Source of the DNA: Sweltsa coloradensis
Taxonomy: Eukaryota > Arthropoda > Insecta > Plecoptera > Chloroperlidae
Assembly (NCBI GenBank): GCA_024449915.1
Contig: JAMZAV010000447.1
Location: 929,366-993,365, forward strand
Direction of reading: 5' to 3'
DNA length: 64,000 bases
In this document: in pieces, positions 46,601-56,182 of the stretch
How positions within the stretch are numbered: the stretch's first letter is position 1
How the letters are laid out: the number at the start of each line of letters is the position of its first letter
The notes under the pieces: model-generated
Told to the model about the DNA's origin: nothing
Databases searched by the model: none
What the model saw: the letters and a program-made list of their open reading frames with translations, nothing else
Position numbers and translations under genes: made by a program

Positions 46601-47111
46601 TATAACGTATTTAATAACATAATTTTCCTATGCCTTAATTAGCTGCTGCCAATATAGGCTCTTTTTTTTATAAATTAGTTCAAAATAATAACTTAACATG
46701 ATGTATTTTGTAAAATGCATAATTAAAATTGCATTAAATGTATTATGCATTTTTAAAAAGTTTTCATAACTGCATAGGATAGACGTCAGATAAATAAAAT
46801 AAAATAAATTCAAGTGAGTATTATTGTTTGATGAGTCTATTTTTTATCAGAGATTAAAAATAATAAAAAAACACGTTTAGTAAGTTATTTGAAGTAATAA
46901 GAAGGAGCATATAAATAGCACTTTGACCCTACAACAAGTGAAGGAAATAGCGTATGAATATCTTAAAAAATAATTAATAACAGAGAAATAAAATTTAAAG
47001 AAAGTGAATCTTATTAAGTATAAATATTTTACAATACTCACGTAGTTTGACTGCGTGCGCGAAAGCGGAGCACGTTACTAGCACGAGCAGGATCAGCTGT
47101 TTGGTCCGCAT
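37395..47111 (-). CDS. Takeout / JHBP-family secreted ligand-binding protein, gene 1
   Basis: Six exons: 47042-47111, 43414-43506, 41582-41729, 39026-39159, 38410-38562, 37395-37609; 813 bases, 270 residues, all phases consistent and no lesions. Exon 1 is a signal peptide (MRTKQLILLVLV..AHA). Exon 2 has the paired cysteines CYRDDPDFNAC that form the conserved N-terminal disulfide of the family. Later motifs are VPVLDPLEVKELHVD, GPSNITL, ARLENLFNG-like IRLENLFNGNKLLG and MNIFLEENWEEM, the usual takeout order. Family members are haemolymph or secreted carriers of juvenile hormone or other hydrophobic ligands, linked in insects to feeding, clock output and behaviour. The C-terminus is longer than usual, with a Pro/Glu-rich tail after IPFEEVHP. 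Confidence 0.93.
37738..37990 (+). mobile_element. tRNA-derived SINE, family A, best copy
   Basis: A tRNA-like head with an A-box region (TTGGCTCGAGCGTTAGG) and B box (GGGTTCAAATCCC), followed by a unique body with GGCAATCCTGACTGAAG, TTAATGCGAATGCAAGG and GGCTTCCCAC near the 3' end. Relatives lie at 39545, 40165 (minus) and 51096. In intron 5 of takeout-like gene 1. Confidence 0.85.
38410..38562 (-). CDS. Takeout-like gene 1 exon 5
   Basis: LKTFFDFNVDYDLEKRDNGK through HIRLENLFNGNKLLG. NLFNGNKLLG is the best conserved takeout motif. 153 bases, phase 1 to 1. Confidence 0.93.
39026..39159 (-). CDS. Takeout-like gene 1 exon 4
   Basis: VDFEKRHISFINFVPRINLL, SSYSISGQILILPITGSGPS, NITL. GxGxxNITL is a family landmark. 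Phase 2 to 1. Confidence 0.92.
39160..39544. other. Takeout-like gene 1 intron 3, right-hand part
   Basis: AT-rich, featureless. Confidence 0.4.
39545..39715 (+). mobile_element. SINE family A, decayed copy
   Basis: CTTGGCTCAAGAGC head, then CACGGCAATCCTGACTGAA and GCATACAAGGGATTTAAGTC, matching 37738-37990 with many changes. Confidence 0.7.
40165..40320 (-). mobile_element. SINE family A, inverted decayed copy
   Basis: The minus strand carries TCTCAAGCGTCAAAGTGCGA, CTGATTCGGGAGATCTCGG and TATGCGAATG...GGGATTGACTCCTC, in family A order. Confidence 0.65.
40735..41330. repeat. Tandem repeat related to the 57.7 kb array
   Basis: Degenerate units each opening with a form of ATCGTAAAATTGCGATTTTC near 40755, 40920 and 41080. 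The last unit includes TTCGAAGGCCTCC, TTTAGCCGGAATCGTGTTAA and ends ATCTTCGCTTCGCTTGCTAC. The same elements in the same order lie at 57711-58325. Confidence 0.8.
41582..41729 (-). CDS. Takeout-like gene 1 exon 3
   Basis: DRKFRVPVLDPLEVKELHVD, RIGIDMKLTDIKLSGLA. The DPLxV motif is typical. The donor GTGATA is weak but keeps phase with exon 4. Confidence 0.9.
41822..42253. mobile_element. MITE with about 40-base terminal inverted repeats
   Basis: The left end AACCAATATATTTAACATC, continuing through TAGGCTAGATCCCCAGTC, is mirrored by GACTGGGGATCTAGCCTA...ATTGGTT at the right with one extra base. 432 bases, non-coding, in intron 2 of takeout-like gene 1. The second family member is at 597-1010. 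Confidence 0.88.
42660..42880 (-). mobile_element. SINE family B copy with intact T-arm
   Basis: The minus strand has CCGGGTTCGATTCCCGG, a perfect T-stem/loop and B box, preceded by a GTTAGCACTGTAGG A-box-like region and followed by the family tail TTTTAACTTCTGAATT. An 11-base hairpin (GAGGCCGTCGC and its complement, 42693-42730) lies at the left of the block. The same tail ends the copies at 61605 and 63390. A partial relative lies near 43905-44010. Confidence 0.7.
43414..43506 (-). CDS. Takeout-like gene 1 exon 2 (cysteine pair)
   Basis: PSWMVACYRDDPDFNACAVK through RNAIPRLVKG; both conserved cysteines are present. 93 bases, phase 1 to 1. Confidence 0.92.
44011..45139. other. Takeout-like gene 1 intron 1, left part
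   Basis: AT-rich. A short GC-rich block at 44845-44900 (GGTTCCCCTGGGGGAATGTC) stands out from its surroundings, but I cannot assign it. Confidence 0.4.
45140..45450. repeat. Minisatellite based on GAGCTTGGACTTA
   Basis: About 20 repeats of 12-13 bases, most regular from 45290 to 45420 (GAGCTTGGACTTA and GAGCTTGGACTT alternating) and degenerate on the left (GGACTGAGTCGAGAT). Confidence 0.9.
45451..47041. other. Takeout-like gene 1 intron 1, right part
   Basis: AT-rich, no repeat family or coding region recognised. Confidence 0.45.
47042..47111 (-). CDS. Takeout-like gene 1 exon 1 (signal peptide)
   Basis: ATG at 47111, 23 codons plus one base, hydrophobic core ILLVLVTCSAFA, donor GTGAGT. 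It has the same 70-base length and phase as the first exons at 53512 and, after allowing for lost bases, 61413. Confidence 0.9.
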
Positions 47112-47134
47112 GGTGCACGCGAGAGATGACCGCG

Positions 47135-47170
47135 GTACTGACGGTCACCCGAGACAACTGTTGTATACAT
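47135..47170 (-). promoter_or_regulatory. Core promoter of takeout-like gene 1
   Basis: On the minus strand a TATA-like ATGTATACAA (47161-47170) lies about 31 bases upstream of CGTCAGTAC, which contains the arthropod initiator TCAGT (start near 47139). The ATG follows 28 bases later. Spacing is ideal for a TATA/Inr promoter. Confidence 0.6.
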
Positions 47171-47318
47171 AGCCGAGCATTTCTCTCTGCCGTCTCGCCT
47201 TGACCTTGATAAACAACGTCTGAAAGTGTTCTGCATGGACCAAACAGCTGGTCAGCTCGCGTGAGGCAGGTTACGTTAGGTAGGACGGACACACACGCCA
47301 CACAAGCAGGCAACATTA

Positions 47319-47363
47319 TTATTATTATTATTTTTATTGTTATTTTTATTATTATTTTTATTA

Positions 47364-47412
<49 letters not shown>
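47319..47412. repeat. (ATT)n microsatellite, first array
   Basis: ATT repeats with interspersed TTTTT, immediately left of a reverse transcriptase remnant. Confidence 0.93.
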
Positions 47413-47413
<1 letters not shown>

Positions 47414-48440
47414 TTATGCACAATAACGCTACATTAAGCAATGGTGGAATTAACTGCACTTGTAAACAAATTATTGAGTCAGTGTATAGCCATGGGTACC
47501 TTGGTATTGAAATTGACAAGTGCTTTTCGTGGGAAAATCATATTATTAAGTTATGTAATCGGATTCGCCCATGTGCAGCACAACTATACCACTTAAAGTA
47601 CATTCTCCCTTACAACTTACTGCGAACGGTTTATATTTCTTTAGTTGAGTCAATCATCTCTTATGCTGTGTTGGCCTGGGGTAATGCCTCAAATGTGTAC
47701 ATAAATCAAATTTCCAACTTGCAGATAAAGATTTTAAAAACTATCCTTCCTAATCACATAACTGAGATGTGTTCCTCAAATGAACTTTTCGAAATAACTG
47801 GTTTACTCCCTGTAAATAAGTTGTTTACGTATAGGTTAATCTTAAGTTATTATTATAGTAATGAGTATAAAATCGAAATCGACCATAACATCTCCACAAG
47901 AATGAAGGCCGCTAATAACTTTCGAGTTCCATTTTGTGTAAACAAATATGGTGAAAGGTCGTTAAAAAACTAGTGTACCGCAGAGTTTCAATTTATTGCC
48001 TAAAGAACTAAAAGATTTAGATAAAATTAGTAAAGTTAAGTTAAAAGTAAAAGAATTTCTCTTGTTTAATGACGTTTAATTTAGTATAACGTTTAATTTT
48101 GTATTAAATTTATCTAATATTATAATTTATTTAGTTGTGATATGTACTATTTTAATGTGCTTGTTGAATGTATTCATAATTGATAATAATTTGGCAACTG
48201 CTCAATGTGTTTACGGTTATTGACATATTGTATTGATTATATTAGATTGGATTATTTAGTATTTAGTATAATGTCCTGTGTCTGACATAATTTGATATTG
48301 ATTATTATGCTCTTACATTGTCCGTAATTTTGTATATTATAATTAGCCCACAGACAAGCTTCTGATGAAGCTTTGTGGGATATCGAATCAAGTAGAATAT
48401 GTATGATGTGTAATACTATGCTTTATTATTAATAAAAAAA
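47413..48440 (+). mobile_element. Non-LTR retrotransposon remnant, RT C-terminal end
   Basis: An open frame 47416-47973 (185 codons) matches the thumb and C-terminal part of Jockey/CR1-like RTs: YLGIEIDKCFSWENHI, then VYISLVESIISYAVLAWGNA. A frame change near 47965 leads to SVPQSFNLLPKELKDLDKIS and a stop, the usual C-terminal signature. The catalytic half is missing. It ends in an A-rich stretch and an (ATT)n array. Confidence 0.82.
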
Positions 48441-48487
48441 AAATTATTATTATTATTATTATTATTTATTATTATTATTATTTTTAT
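48441..48487. repeat. (ATT)n microsatellite, second array
   Basis: ATT repeats between the 3' ends of two oppositely oriented non-LTR elements. Confidence 0.9.
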
Positions 48488-50933
48488 TCACATGTTTCCA
48501 CATCTCGGTACAAACCGGTACAAGTAAATGCAATGTATTGCGGACTATGTCAAGCAATACATGTGCCTATAATAATAACAAAACATTCATATTCAAAACT
48601 TATCTAAAATCTATACATTATTCAACATAACATTCAAATCAAAAACTAATCTTAATCTTTACAAAATATACAACATAAAATGGTTTTATAAAACATTGTC
48701 ATTGAGGAATTTTCGGACTATATGGCATGTACAAATTATAACCGCTTTCTGCATTTTGATGAATAAATTCTTGTTAATGTCCAGTTGGTGTAAACTATTG
48801 TGTAGGTTGTGTGGTATAACTGCCGTGGCTGACACAATAATTGGTATTGTAGTGACTTGATCTTGTTTCCACATTTTCTTTATTTCTTGTCCTAAGTCAA
48901 AGTAGCGGCTAACTTTTCTGTCCCACGTTGTTTCAATATTTTGACTTAGTGGAATTGCTACATCAATAATAAATGTTTGCCTTTTTGATTTATCCGTTTA
49001 AAATGATATCAGGCCTATTATGTTGTATCGTCTTATCTGTAATAACAGCCCGATCATAATAAAGTTTCCAATCACAATTTTCTAATACTTTTTCAGGTTG
49101 GTACTTGTAGTATGGTACCGGTACGATGTTCTCCAGTAACGAACACTTTTGGGCCAGATGTTGGTGAATTATGTTGGCAACTTGATTATGTCTGTGCAAA
49201 TAGTCTGACTGGGCTAGAAGTTTACATCCCGATATTACATGATCTATGGTCTCATTGGTCAAGTGGCACTTTCTACATTTATCATCCAGAATTGTCTTGT
49301 CTTTAATGATGTGCTTCTTGTAATTTCGTGTAGCAATTACTTGATCCTGTATGGCCATGAAAAATCCCTCTGTTTCTCCGAATAAATCGCCTACTTGTAA
49401 CCATTTATTAGATGCATCAGTGTCTACATAATCACGATGCAATTCTGTGTGATGTCTCCCATGTAGTATCTTAAGTTTCCACATTTCTTCTTTCATATCA
49501 TCACTTATGAGATTGTCTGCAAAATTGTCATCATTATGCAGATCTAATGGTGTGAGGTTGACATCCGCTTGCACTACAGCTGTATGTAATCGCGAAGTAC
49601 TTTTACTATAGAAGTATTCCCTTAACAAATTGATTTGCTTAATACGTGAGTTATTTAAAATAGTTATCCCTCTTCCACAACGTAACCTAGACAATGTCGT
49701 CCGTTCGACCGCCGCTCTGGGGTGATGAAGTCGGTATTCTGTTAGAAGAGTTCTTATTTTTCGATTAATTGCTTGCATCTCAGTTTGTGTCCAGGTTAAA
49801 ATACCGAAAGAATACATCAAAACTGGTACTGCATAAGTATTAATTGCTTTCACTTTATTTTTCCCGTTTAAATTTGATGTCAGTATTTCTTTCACTCTCT
49901 TCACAAAAGTATCTTTAAGCTTGTTCTTCGCTTCCGCTTGATGAATCTGTTCAGCTTGAATGAACCCAAGGTATTTATACACCTCACCTTCTTCCATTCC
50001 TTCAATAACAATTTCACCCGATAGGCGATAGTTGAACACCATGTGAAGCTTGAACTTTTCCCTTATTGACACATAATATTTTACACTTTTCTAATCCAAA
50101 TTCCATTTGAATATCTTGGCTAAACGAATGTGTGATTTGTAATAGATGATTGAGTTGTGCATCTGTAATCGCATATAGTTTGATATCATCCATGTACATT
50201 AAATGAGACAGTACAAATAGTGTATTACCACTTTCTTTGATTTTGAATCCGTATTTTGATTTATTTAGCAAGTTTGATAATGGATTTAACGCCATGCAGA
50301 ACCAGAGCGGGCTTAATGAGTCACCTTGAAATATTCCACGTGCAATTTTTAGTTCACCAGTTGACAAAGTTTTCTCTGGCAATTTTATATTTAACGTTGT
50401 TCTCCATGTGTTCATAGCGTTCCTCAAAAAACTGTATTAATATTGGATCTATTTTATATATTTCCAATACATGTAAAAGCCATGAATGAGGCACAGAGTC
50501 ATACGCCTTTTTGTAGTCAATATATGCAGTATGAATATTCCTTTTGGACACATGTGTTTGTCTCATAACCAAAGAATCTATAACCAACTGTTCCTTACAA
50601 CCTTGGGAATACTTTTTACAGCCCTTTTGTTCCTCTGATAATATATGTTCTTCTTCACAATGCTGGTAAATTTGTTTGCAATACAAGATGTAAGTAATTT
50701 GTACACAGTTGGTAGGCATGTTATTGGTCTGTAGTGAGCTGGATTTTGTGTATCTGCATTCTTTGGTTTAAGTAACGTCTTTCCTTTTGTAAAATATAAA
50801 GGAATGGCTTCATCTCCTTTCACTAATGCTGTAAAATATTTTGCTAGATCTTCATGCAAACAGGTGAATCTTTTATACCAAAAGTTATGGATGTTATCAA
50901 CTCCAGGAGTTTTCCAGTTATGTGCTCCATGTT
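48488..50933 (-). mobile_element. R4/Dong-like non-LTR retrotransposon remnant with restriction-like endonuclease
   Basis: Minus-strand coding from 50930 to about 48690, broken into pieces by small frame changes near 50600, 50400, 50050 and 48980. In order: WKTPGVDNIHNFWYK, HYRPITCLPTVYKLLT, TAYIDYKKAYDSVPHSW (RT catalytic Asp), IFQGDSLSPLWFCMALNPLS, LMYMDDIKLYA (catalytic pair), YKYLGF, then a C-x2-C-x8-H-x4-C finger (CRKC..H...C) and RPDIIL...IIDVAIPLS, the restriction-like endonuclease core. 5'-truncated inside the RT. Both ends abut ATT arrays. Confidence 0.88.
48990..50072 (-). CDS. RT C-terminal, zinc finger and endonuclease start of the R4/Dong-like element
   Basis: The longest open piece (360 codons): VYKYLGFIQAEQIHQ, LMYSFGILTWTQTEMQAINR, LLTEYRLHHPRAAVERTTLS, then the CCHC finger CRKCHLTNETIDHVISGC and HNRPDIIL. 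This order (RT, finger, PDI endonuclease) is that of R2/R4-type elements. The endonuclease continues after a one-base break at 48980. Confidence 0.85.
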   Translation of the reverse strand: MSIREKFKLHMVFNYRLSGEIVIEGMEEGEVYKYLGFIQAEQIHQAEAKNKLKDTFVKRVKEILTSNLNGKNKVKAINTYAVPVLMYSFGILTWTQTEMQAINRKIRTLLTEYRLHHPRAAVERTTLSRLRCGRGITILNNSRIKQINLLREYFYSKSTSRLHTAVVQADVNLTPLDLHNDDNFADNLISDDMKEEMWKLKILHGRHHTELHRDYVDTDASNKWLQVGDLFGETEGFFMAIQDQVIATRNYKKHIIKDKTILDDKCRKCHLTNETIDHVISGCKLLAQSDYLHRHNQVANIIHQHLAQKCSLLENIVPVPYYKYQPEKVLENCDWKLYYDRAVITDKTIQHNRPDIILNG

Positions 50934-50971
50934 TATTATTATTATTGTTGTTCTAATAATTATTATTGTTG

Positions 50972-51067
<96 letters not shown>

Positions 51068-51092
51068 GTTATTATTATTATCATCATTATTA
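50934..51092. repeat. (ATT)n microsatellite, third array
   Basis: About 150 bases of nearly pure ATT beside the truncated 5' end of the R4/Dong-like element. Confidence 0.95.
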
Positions 51093-51095
51093 TTG

Positions 51096-51345
51096 CCGAC
51101 AGTGTTCGGGAGGTCACGGGTTGAAATCCCGTCGAGACCGGCAATCCAGACTGAAGTTTTTTCCGAGGTTTTGAGGGGATTGAGTCCTCTTAAAATTTAA
51201 GAGGACTCAATCCCTTGCATTCGCATTAACGGCTATTTAATAGCCCTCGGACAACCCTTCACAATTGTCTTGTCCGCAACATACCTTGTTAAGACACCTA
51301 AAGACGAGCATGAATTGCACCCTTGGCTGGCTTCCCACGGGAAAA
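51096..51345 (+). mobile_element. SINE family A copy with internal palindrome
   Basis: Matches 37738-37990 (CACGGGTTGAAATCCCGTCG, GGCAATCCAGACTGAAG, GGCTTCCCACGG) but lacks the A-box segment. It contains a 39-base near-perfect palindrome at 51176-51214. Confidence 0.8.
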
Positions 51346-51409
51346 AATATTATTAATGTTTTTATTAAAAAATTTACTCTCAACTTATTATTCTTATTTT
51401 GTTTTATTA

Positions 51410-51781
51410 AGGGGAAGGATCACCACCAATATTAAAACCACGCGAAATAACCTTATTTTAGGAATATCTCTCAAACCGTACGTAAAATCGAAAAAAGGCT
51501 ACTAGGTCTCACGTAGTTTCGTTAGAACTACACCCTGGATGAAAAAGTATTTAAATATTGTAATCAGTAGCGTTTTTAATTACGGAATGCATTAATTTTA
51601 TGAAACCTTGATTTAAATCATTACTGGTTTAATATTTGTAAAAGGTTTTATGCCAGATATAGTTCTAACTAAACCACATGGGACCTAGTATCCACTTTTT
51701 GTTTTTGTGTAGCGTAAGGTGAGTTATTACACAAATAAGATTATTTCGCGTGGATTTAATATTGGTGGTAGTCCTTCCTCT
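51410..51781. mobile_element. Tc1/mariner-type MITE
   Basis: The left end AGGGGAAGGATCACCACCAA and right end TTGGTGGTAGTCCTTCCTCT are inverted over about 50 bases (including CCACGCGAAATAA). It is flanked by TA on both sides (51408-51409, 51782-51783). 372 bases, non-coding. Confidence 0.85.
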
Positions 51782-51829
51782 TAAAGAAGACTGTTGGATG
51801 CACCAACAACCCACAAGCTAAGAAGTTGT

Positions 51830-51910
51830 TGATCCCGGTTGTCTAGTGGTTGAGACAACCATAAGAGGCCCTGGTTGAATCCAACGTTTTGTTCGTTATT
51901 TACTAAAATA
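51830..51910 (+). mobile_element. tRNA-derived SINE head
   Basis: CGGTTGTCTAGTGGTTGAGA (A box) and CCCTGGTTGAATCCAACG (B box) with tRNA-like spacing; no complete tRNA fold. Confidence 0.6.
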
Positions 51911-53511
51911 ACTCATTCATGTCAACTCCTTCCAATTTTCGTAAACTTTTTAATTAATACATTAATTAAATTTCTTAACGAGCGTTGGGTAACTTTATTA
52001 CATATTTGGATTAATTTTAACGTTTTTTTTTGATAATCATATTTTTTATTTTTTTAACTGGCTGTAGTTTTGCAATTATTTATCAGCATTACTTATTTTG
52101 ACCTGATGTAGATCACTACCAATTTACTTAAATTTGTATTTTGGTATTTTATAGTGTGTTGTATTAATATTTAAATAGCTCTATTTGCTACTTAAAAGAA
52201 TAACATTGGCAATGTACAGCAAGACTAACTGAAAGTAAAAATGAGACGAATCAAGTAAACTGACTTTGTAATAACTTTATAAAAATTATTAACTTTTAGT
52301 TAATTAAAATCAGTAAATTTTTAAAGTTACATTTAAAACTGACTTAACTTAAATTTGTAACTTTTTTGGCCACCTAAACGGTAAACCAATACTTGTTTAA
52401 TCCCCGGTTTAGGTTGTATGTACACCCGCAAATAAAATTAAATCAAAGATGTGTCAGAAACCATCTTTACTCAACAATATTCTTCCGCAAATATATTGTT
52501 ATCCAATATCGTGGCTGTTTGTGCATATTAATCTTGAATTCTACCTTTGATTCAATTGTACCAAAAAAATTTTTTAAAGAGCATTGTGGCCGAAGTTTGA
52601 AATCACAATAAAATCTACATCACAATATACATCTTATATCTCAACCACATCACCTCACAAATAACTGTATTTTAAGTTTAAACATCTAACTTCAAATTAT
52701 GGACGTGAAATAATTTATTTAAGACAATATCTTGGAAAAGCTGCCCAAGGCGAATTGCATGCAACTCATCACGTTTCTTCTTAAGTAATTATGAGTGAGA
52801 TTTATTGTTAAGTGAAGGTTTGAGGGCAGAAATTCTCGCATTCGCTTTAACGACTAAAGTCCAGGAATTACTCTTTTCAAAAAGCTTATTCAAGTTTAAA
52901 TGTAAAAAAATTACTATTGTTTGCTCGTCAATGGCGTCGGTATCGATAGAGTTGCTTGGTCCGCTTAAAAGTTAAACTTCCACTCTGAAAATCCGTTGTG
53001 ACTGAGTGGGTGGACTCTAAATACGAATGTATGCATTTATTTATATTTTTGCTTTGCTTACACACGACTTAATCATTGATGGTCTTTGATGGTTAGTCGT
53101 CATATTTGGGCAAGTCGTCTGTGGATCGGATTTTACGAAAACATAAAAAAATAGTTACAAACGAAGTCAATTTTTTTTTAAAGAAAATTTAAATGAATCA
53201 AAAAGTCTCAGCCAAGATCCAAATATTTCTAATTTGTGGTTGTTTTGAACTGTTAGATTTGTTAACATGACACGACTTTTACATTAATATAAAATTTGCA
53301 GTGTTAAGATTTGTTGATTACGTTTAAACTAACAACAAAAAAAACACGTGAACACGAAAGATTCGAATCTTTAGTATGGTTTCCGCAATGTTAGGAATAC
53401 TCAGGTACTCGGCCGTCCCTAAAATATTATAACTGCGAAAACACTCAAAATATTAGAATTTTTACTTACTTAGGCCCATAAAATTTTATTGAACCTTTGA
53501 AGTTAACTTAC
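51911..53511. other. Intergenic or intronic AT-rich region
   Basis: No gene. Near 52830-52870 there is a short string like the SINE family A tail. The part from about 53263 is duplicated at 61178-61412. Confidence 0.45.
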
Positions 53512-53581
53512 GTAGTTTTTCTTCAAGTCCGAAAGCAGAATACACTAGGAGAACAGTGAATACCACCTCTTGTGAGCGCAT
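53512..53581 (-). CDS. Orphan signal-peptide exon of takeout type
   Basis: ATG at 53581, 23 codons plus one base (MRSQEVVFTVLLVYSAFG..EEKL), donor GTAAGT, ending in the same C and phase as exon 1 of gene 1. It is nearly identical to the first exon of gene 2 at 61413-61480, but intact. No takeout body exons lie between here and gene 1. It may be an alternative first exon of gene 1, which would splice to 43506 in frame, or the leftover of a lost third gene. Confidence 0.75.
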
Positions 53582-53620
53582 AGTGCTACCTTTAGTGCGA
53601 AGGTCTTAAAGCTATATGCT

Positions 53621-53651
53621 AATGACTAACTTCATCTCGAGCTTATATATC
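53621..53651 (-). promoter_or_regulatory. TATA-like promoter of the orphan first exon
   Basis: The minus strand reads GATATATAAGCTCGAG (53636-53651), followed about 25 bases later by TTAGTCATT as a possible initiator, and the ATG 40 bases further. The same layout is kept at 61520-61550. Confidence 0.5.
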
Positions 53652-53671
53652 AACTTTATTGACCTTGGTTT

Positions 53672-55980
53672 GTATTTATTTATTTATTAATGTATTTATT
53701 TATTTATTTATTTATTTATAGATATAAGAGTCTAGTACAGCACAAGTACCATTTTCATAGACAATGTAATATACTATAAAAATAAAGTAAAGTAACACCA
53801 GCAGATCCGAAACATTTTAGTTAAACAAGTTGTTGAGAATGTTTGTGAGTGTTTGTATGCTTGCTCATCCAGCCATCTTAAATATATACTTTTAAACTTT
53901 CAATCGTTTTATTAGTTTAGTACTTGATTACACCTCATTAATAGCATGCGTGGTATGCGGATGTGTAAATATTTAAATTTCCATCTTTAACCTGTTAAGG
54001 AAAATAAAAATCTCATGTCATTAGATAAATATTGTATTGTTACAAGGATATAAAATTACCATGATTGCTTTTAATTGTTTCTTATCAACCAACTAGTGTT
54101 TATTATGTAAGCATTGTTCAATTATTAGCTATAATATAATTCAAAATCTATGCACATCAAACATAACAATAACCACCAAGATATTATTTCTCGTAAGTAA
54201 TAGAATCTCGTTTACATATCACGCAATATTCTACAGAGAATCTGAAAAGGGAGTATTTAAAACCAATTACTTTCCACAGCTCCTCATTATATTCTTGTAA
54301 AATGTACTGCTCTCGGCTTTATACGACATGAAACATGAATTACACAATAATTAAGCGAATTACATTAAATATTAACGAAGTATACCCTACGAATAACAAG
54401 CATGGGTGTATGTGTGTACCTAAAAGAGGAAGCAAAGGTACATAAGGCTGGATGTTCACAAAAAATTAAAATGCAAAAGTTTGCACATTAGAATAGTTAC
54501 TGGTATGGGACCTATCCGAATACTGTTCTTGGTCTCATTACTTGGTCTTATTACTTGATCTAGGTCTCGTTGAAAATACCACTCTCGTTCTCGGTCTTAT
54601 TACTAAAACATGGCGGCCTCGGAAGATGATCGTAATAAAACACTTCCAAATCACGTAAAGTAACCAAATAAGTTGATAAATGTAATTAGTAATGTTATAA
54701 AAAATTATATGGTGTATGGTGGTATGGAAACGGTATGTAACACACGTCAATATCGTCCGCCATGATCTAGACCTGAATCAGGTGAGCTTTTTACAGTTAG
54801 AATGAGAAAACAAAATTTAAACAATTACTGCCAACTGAATTTGACCAGAAAACTCATGCCTATCATCTTATAAAAAAATAAATCAGTTGAAGATGTTGAA
54901 TGATGATGATACAGATAGACTGGTTGTTGTCAGACGTGGGATCGTTAGAGGGGAGGGACGAACCGCACTCAAAGTGGATTTGAGAGACGAGTGAATTTAG
55001 CGTTAATATATTTTTGCATTTGAAGTTTGAAATCACAATAAAAATTAACACGAGAACACATTTTGTCATCGCTGAAAATGATTTTTTGTGCATTCTCAGA
55101 AAGGTTTTCCTATCTTTCTATTTGATTTGTTGAGAGCGAAGTGACACGAAATATGTACAATTCGACCAGAAATTAACAATTGTTATAGACTTTGAGAACA
55201 TGCCGAAAAAACTGTTTGTGACATAAAAGGGATAAGTACGTGAAATATAGCATTTTAAAATTTATCTGAATGTTAAAACCGAATTTAAAATAATTATGTT
55301 GATTGTCGTGTATGTAATTCGAAAAGTACTTAAGAGGAGTCGCTGAGGCTGGCGCGGAGACGAGTTTAGTTAGACGCTCGGCTTTCTGTTTTTCCAGGTA
55401 AACGGTTTATAACACAGTTATCAAATTTCACACAAACATTAGTAAAGAATAAATCTATGCTATCCAGTACGCGTATTCCTAAATTAATTAATTGATTTTG
55501 AATTAAAAATTAGTGATCGAAACAACCTAAATTTACTCCATTTTTGTCAAGTTCGGGAATTTATTCCAAGTGTACAGATTTTTTAAACTCAAAGTTATAT
55601 ACTGGATATCAATGTTTAAATCAATGTTAACGCGTAAGTTAATTTAGTTTTATCGTAAGAAGAACGGTTTGGTGGGAATTTCCAGAATTGATGAAATTCA
55701 TGTTTTGATATTTCCCATTTTTCACGTTTTGGACTTATGTCTCGCAATGCATCTTTAAGGCTTAATTTTTGTAACCAATTGCTGATATCAATATAAAAGT
55801 ACTTTATTAACATCCATGCAAAATTTGGCAATGCTATTACCAACTGTTCAGCAGAAATCTTTAAGTACTGCACTCAAGAGGCTACGAACCTAATCAAGAA
55901 GTTTGCTGCCCGTTAGTGTTCACCATTGTATTATATCTTCAACTTCAATGAATTTCTTTAATGCCAGTCTGGACAAAGTG
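53672..55980. other. AT-rich region between the orphan exon and takeout-like gene 2
   Basis: An (ATTT)n microsatellite at about 53676-53720; otherwise no gene or repeat family recognised. Confidence 0.5.
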
Positions 55981-55984
55981 GAGC

Positions 55985-55990
55985 TTTATT
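55985..55990 (-). terminator. Poly(A) signal of takeout-like gene 2
   Basis: AATAAA on the minus strand, about 30 bases beyond the stop at 56022. Confidence 0.5.
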
Positions 55991-56021
55991 CTGAACTTTA
56001 TAGTTGGATTACAATGTTGCC

Positions 56022-56182
56022 TTATTTCGGTTTCGGCGGGAATATATCATCGAATGGGATTATTTCTAGGAGATGTGTGACGGTTGAGAATATTGCATCT
56101 GTGATCGCCTCTATCATTGGAGGACCGAGGTCGACGATTAGCTCTTGCCAGTTATCCTGTAGGACTTTGTTCATACTGTCTC
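56022..56182 (-). CDS. Takeout-like gene 2 exon 6
   Basis: GDSMNKVLQDNWQELIVDLG through LLEIIPFDDIFPPKPK, stop. Open, and ends at the usual family length, without the tail of gene 1. Confidence 0.88.

Larger units (their letters stand above)
53263..53671 (-). repeat. Segmental duplication containing promoter, exon 1 and intron start (copy 1)
   Basis: About 400 bases matching 61178-61572, including TTTAGTATGGTTTCC, CGTCCCTAAAATATTATA and AACACTCAAAATATTAGAAT in the intron plus the exon and TATA region. Similarity stops abruptly at GACCTTGGTTT. Confidence 0.85.

Noticed and set aside
47038..47421. Ile-rich ORF
   Set aside because: A translation of the (ATT)n array joined to the gene 1 promoter in the wrong frame.
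50854..51200. Tyr- and Leu-rich ORFs
   Set aside because: Translations of the (ATT)n microsatellite.
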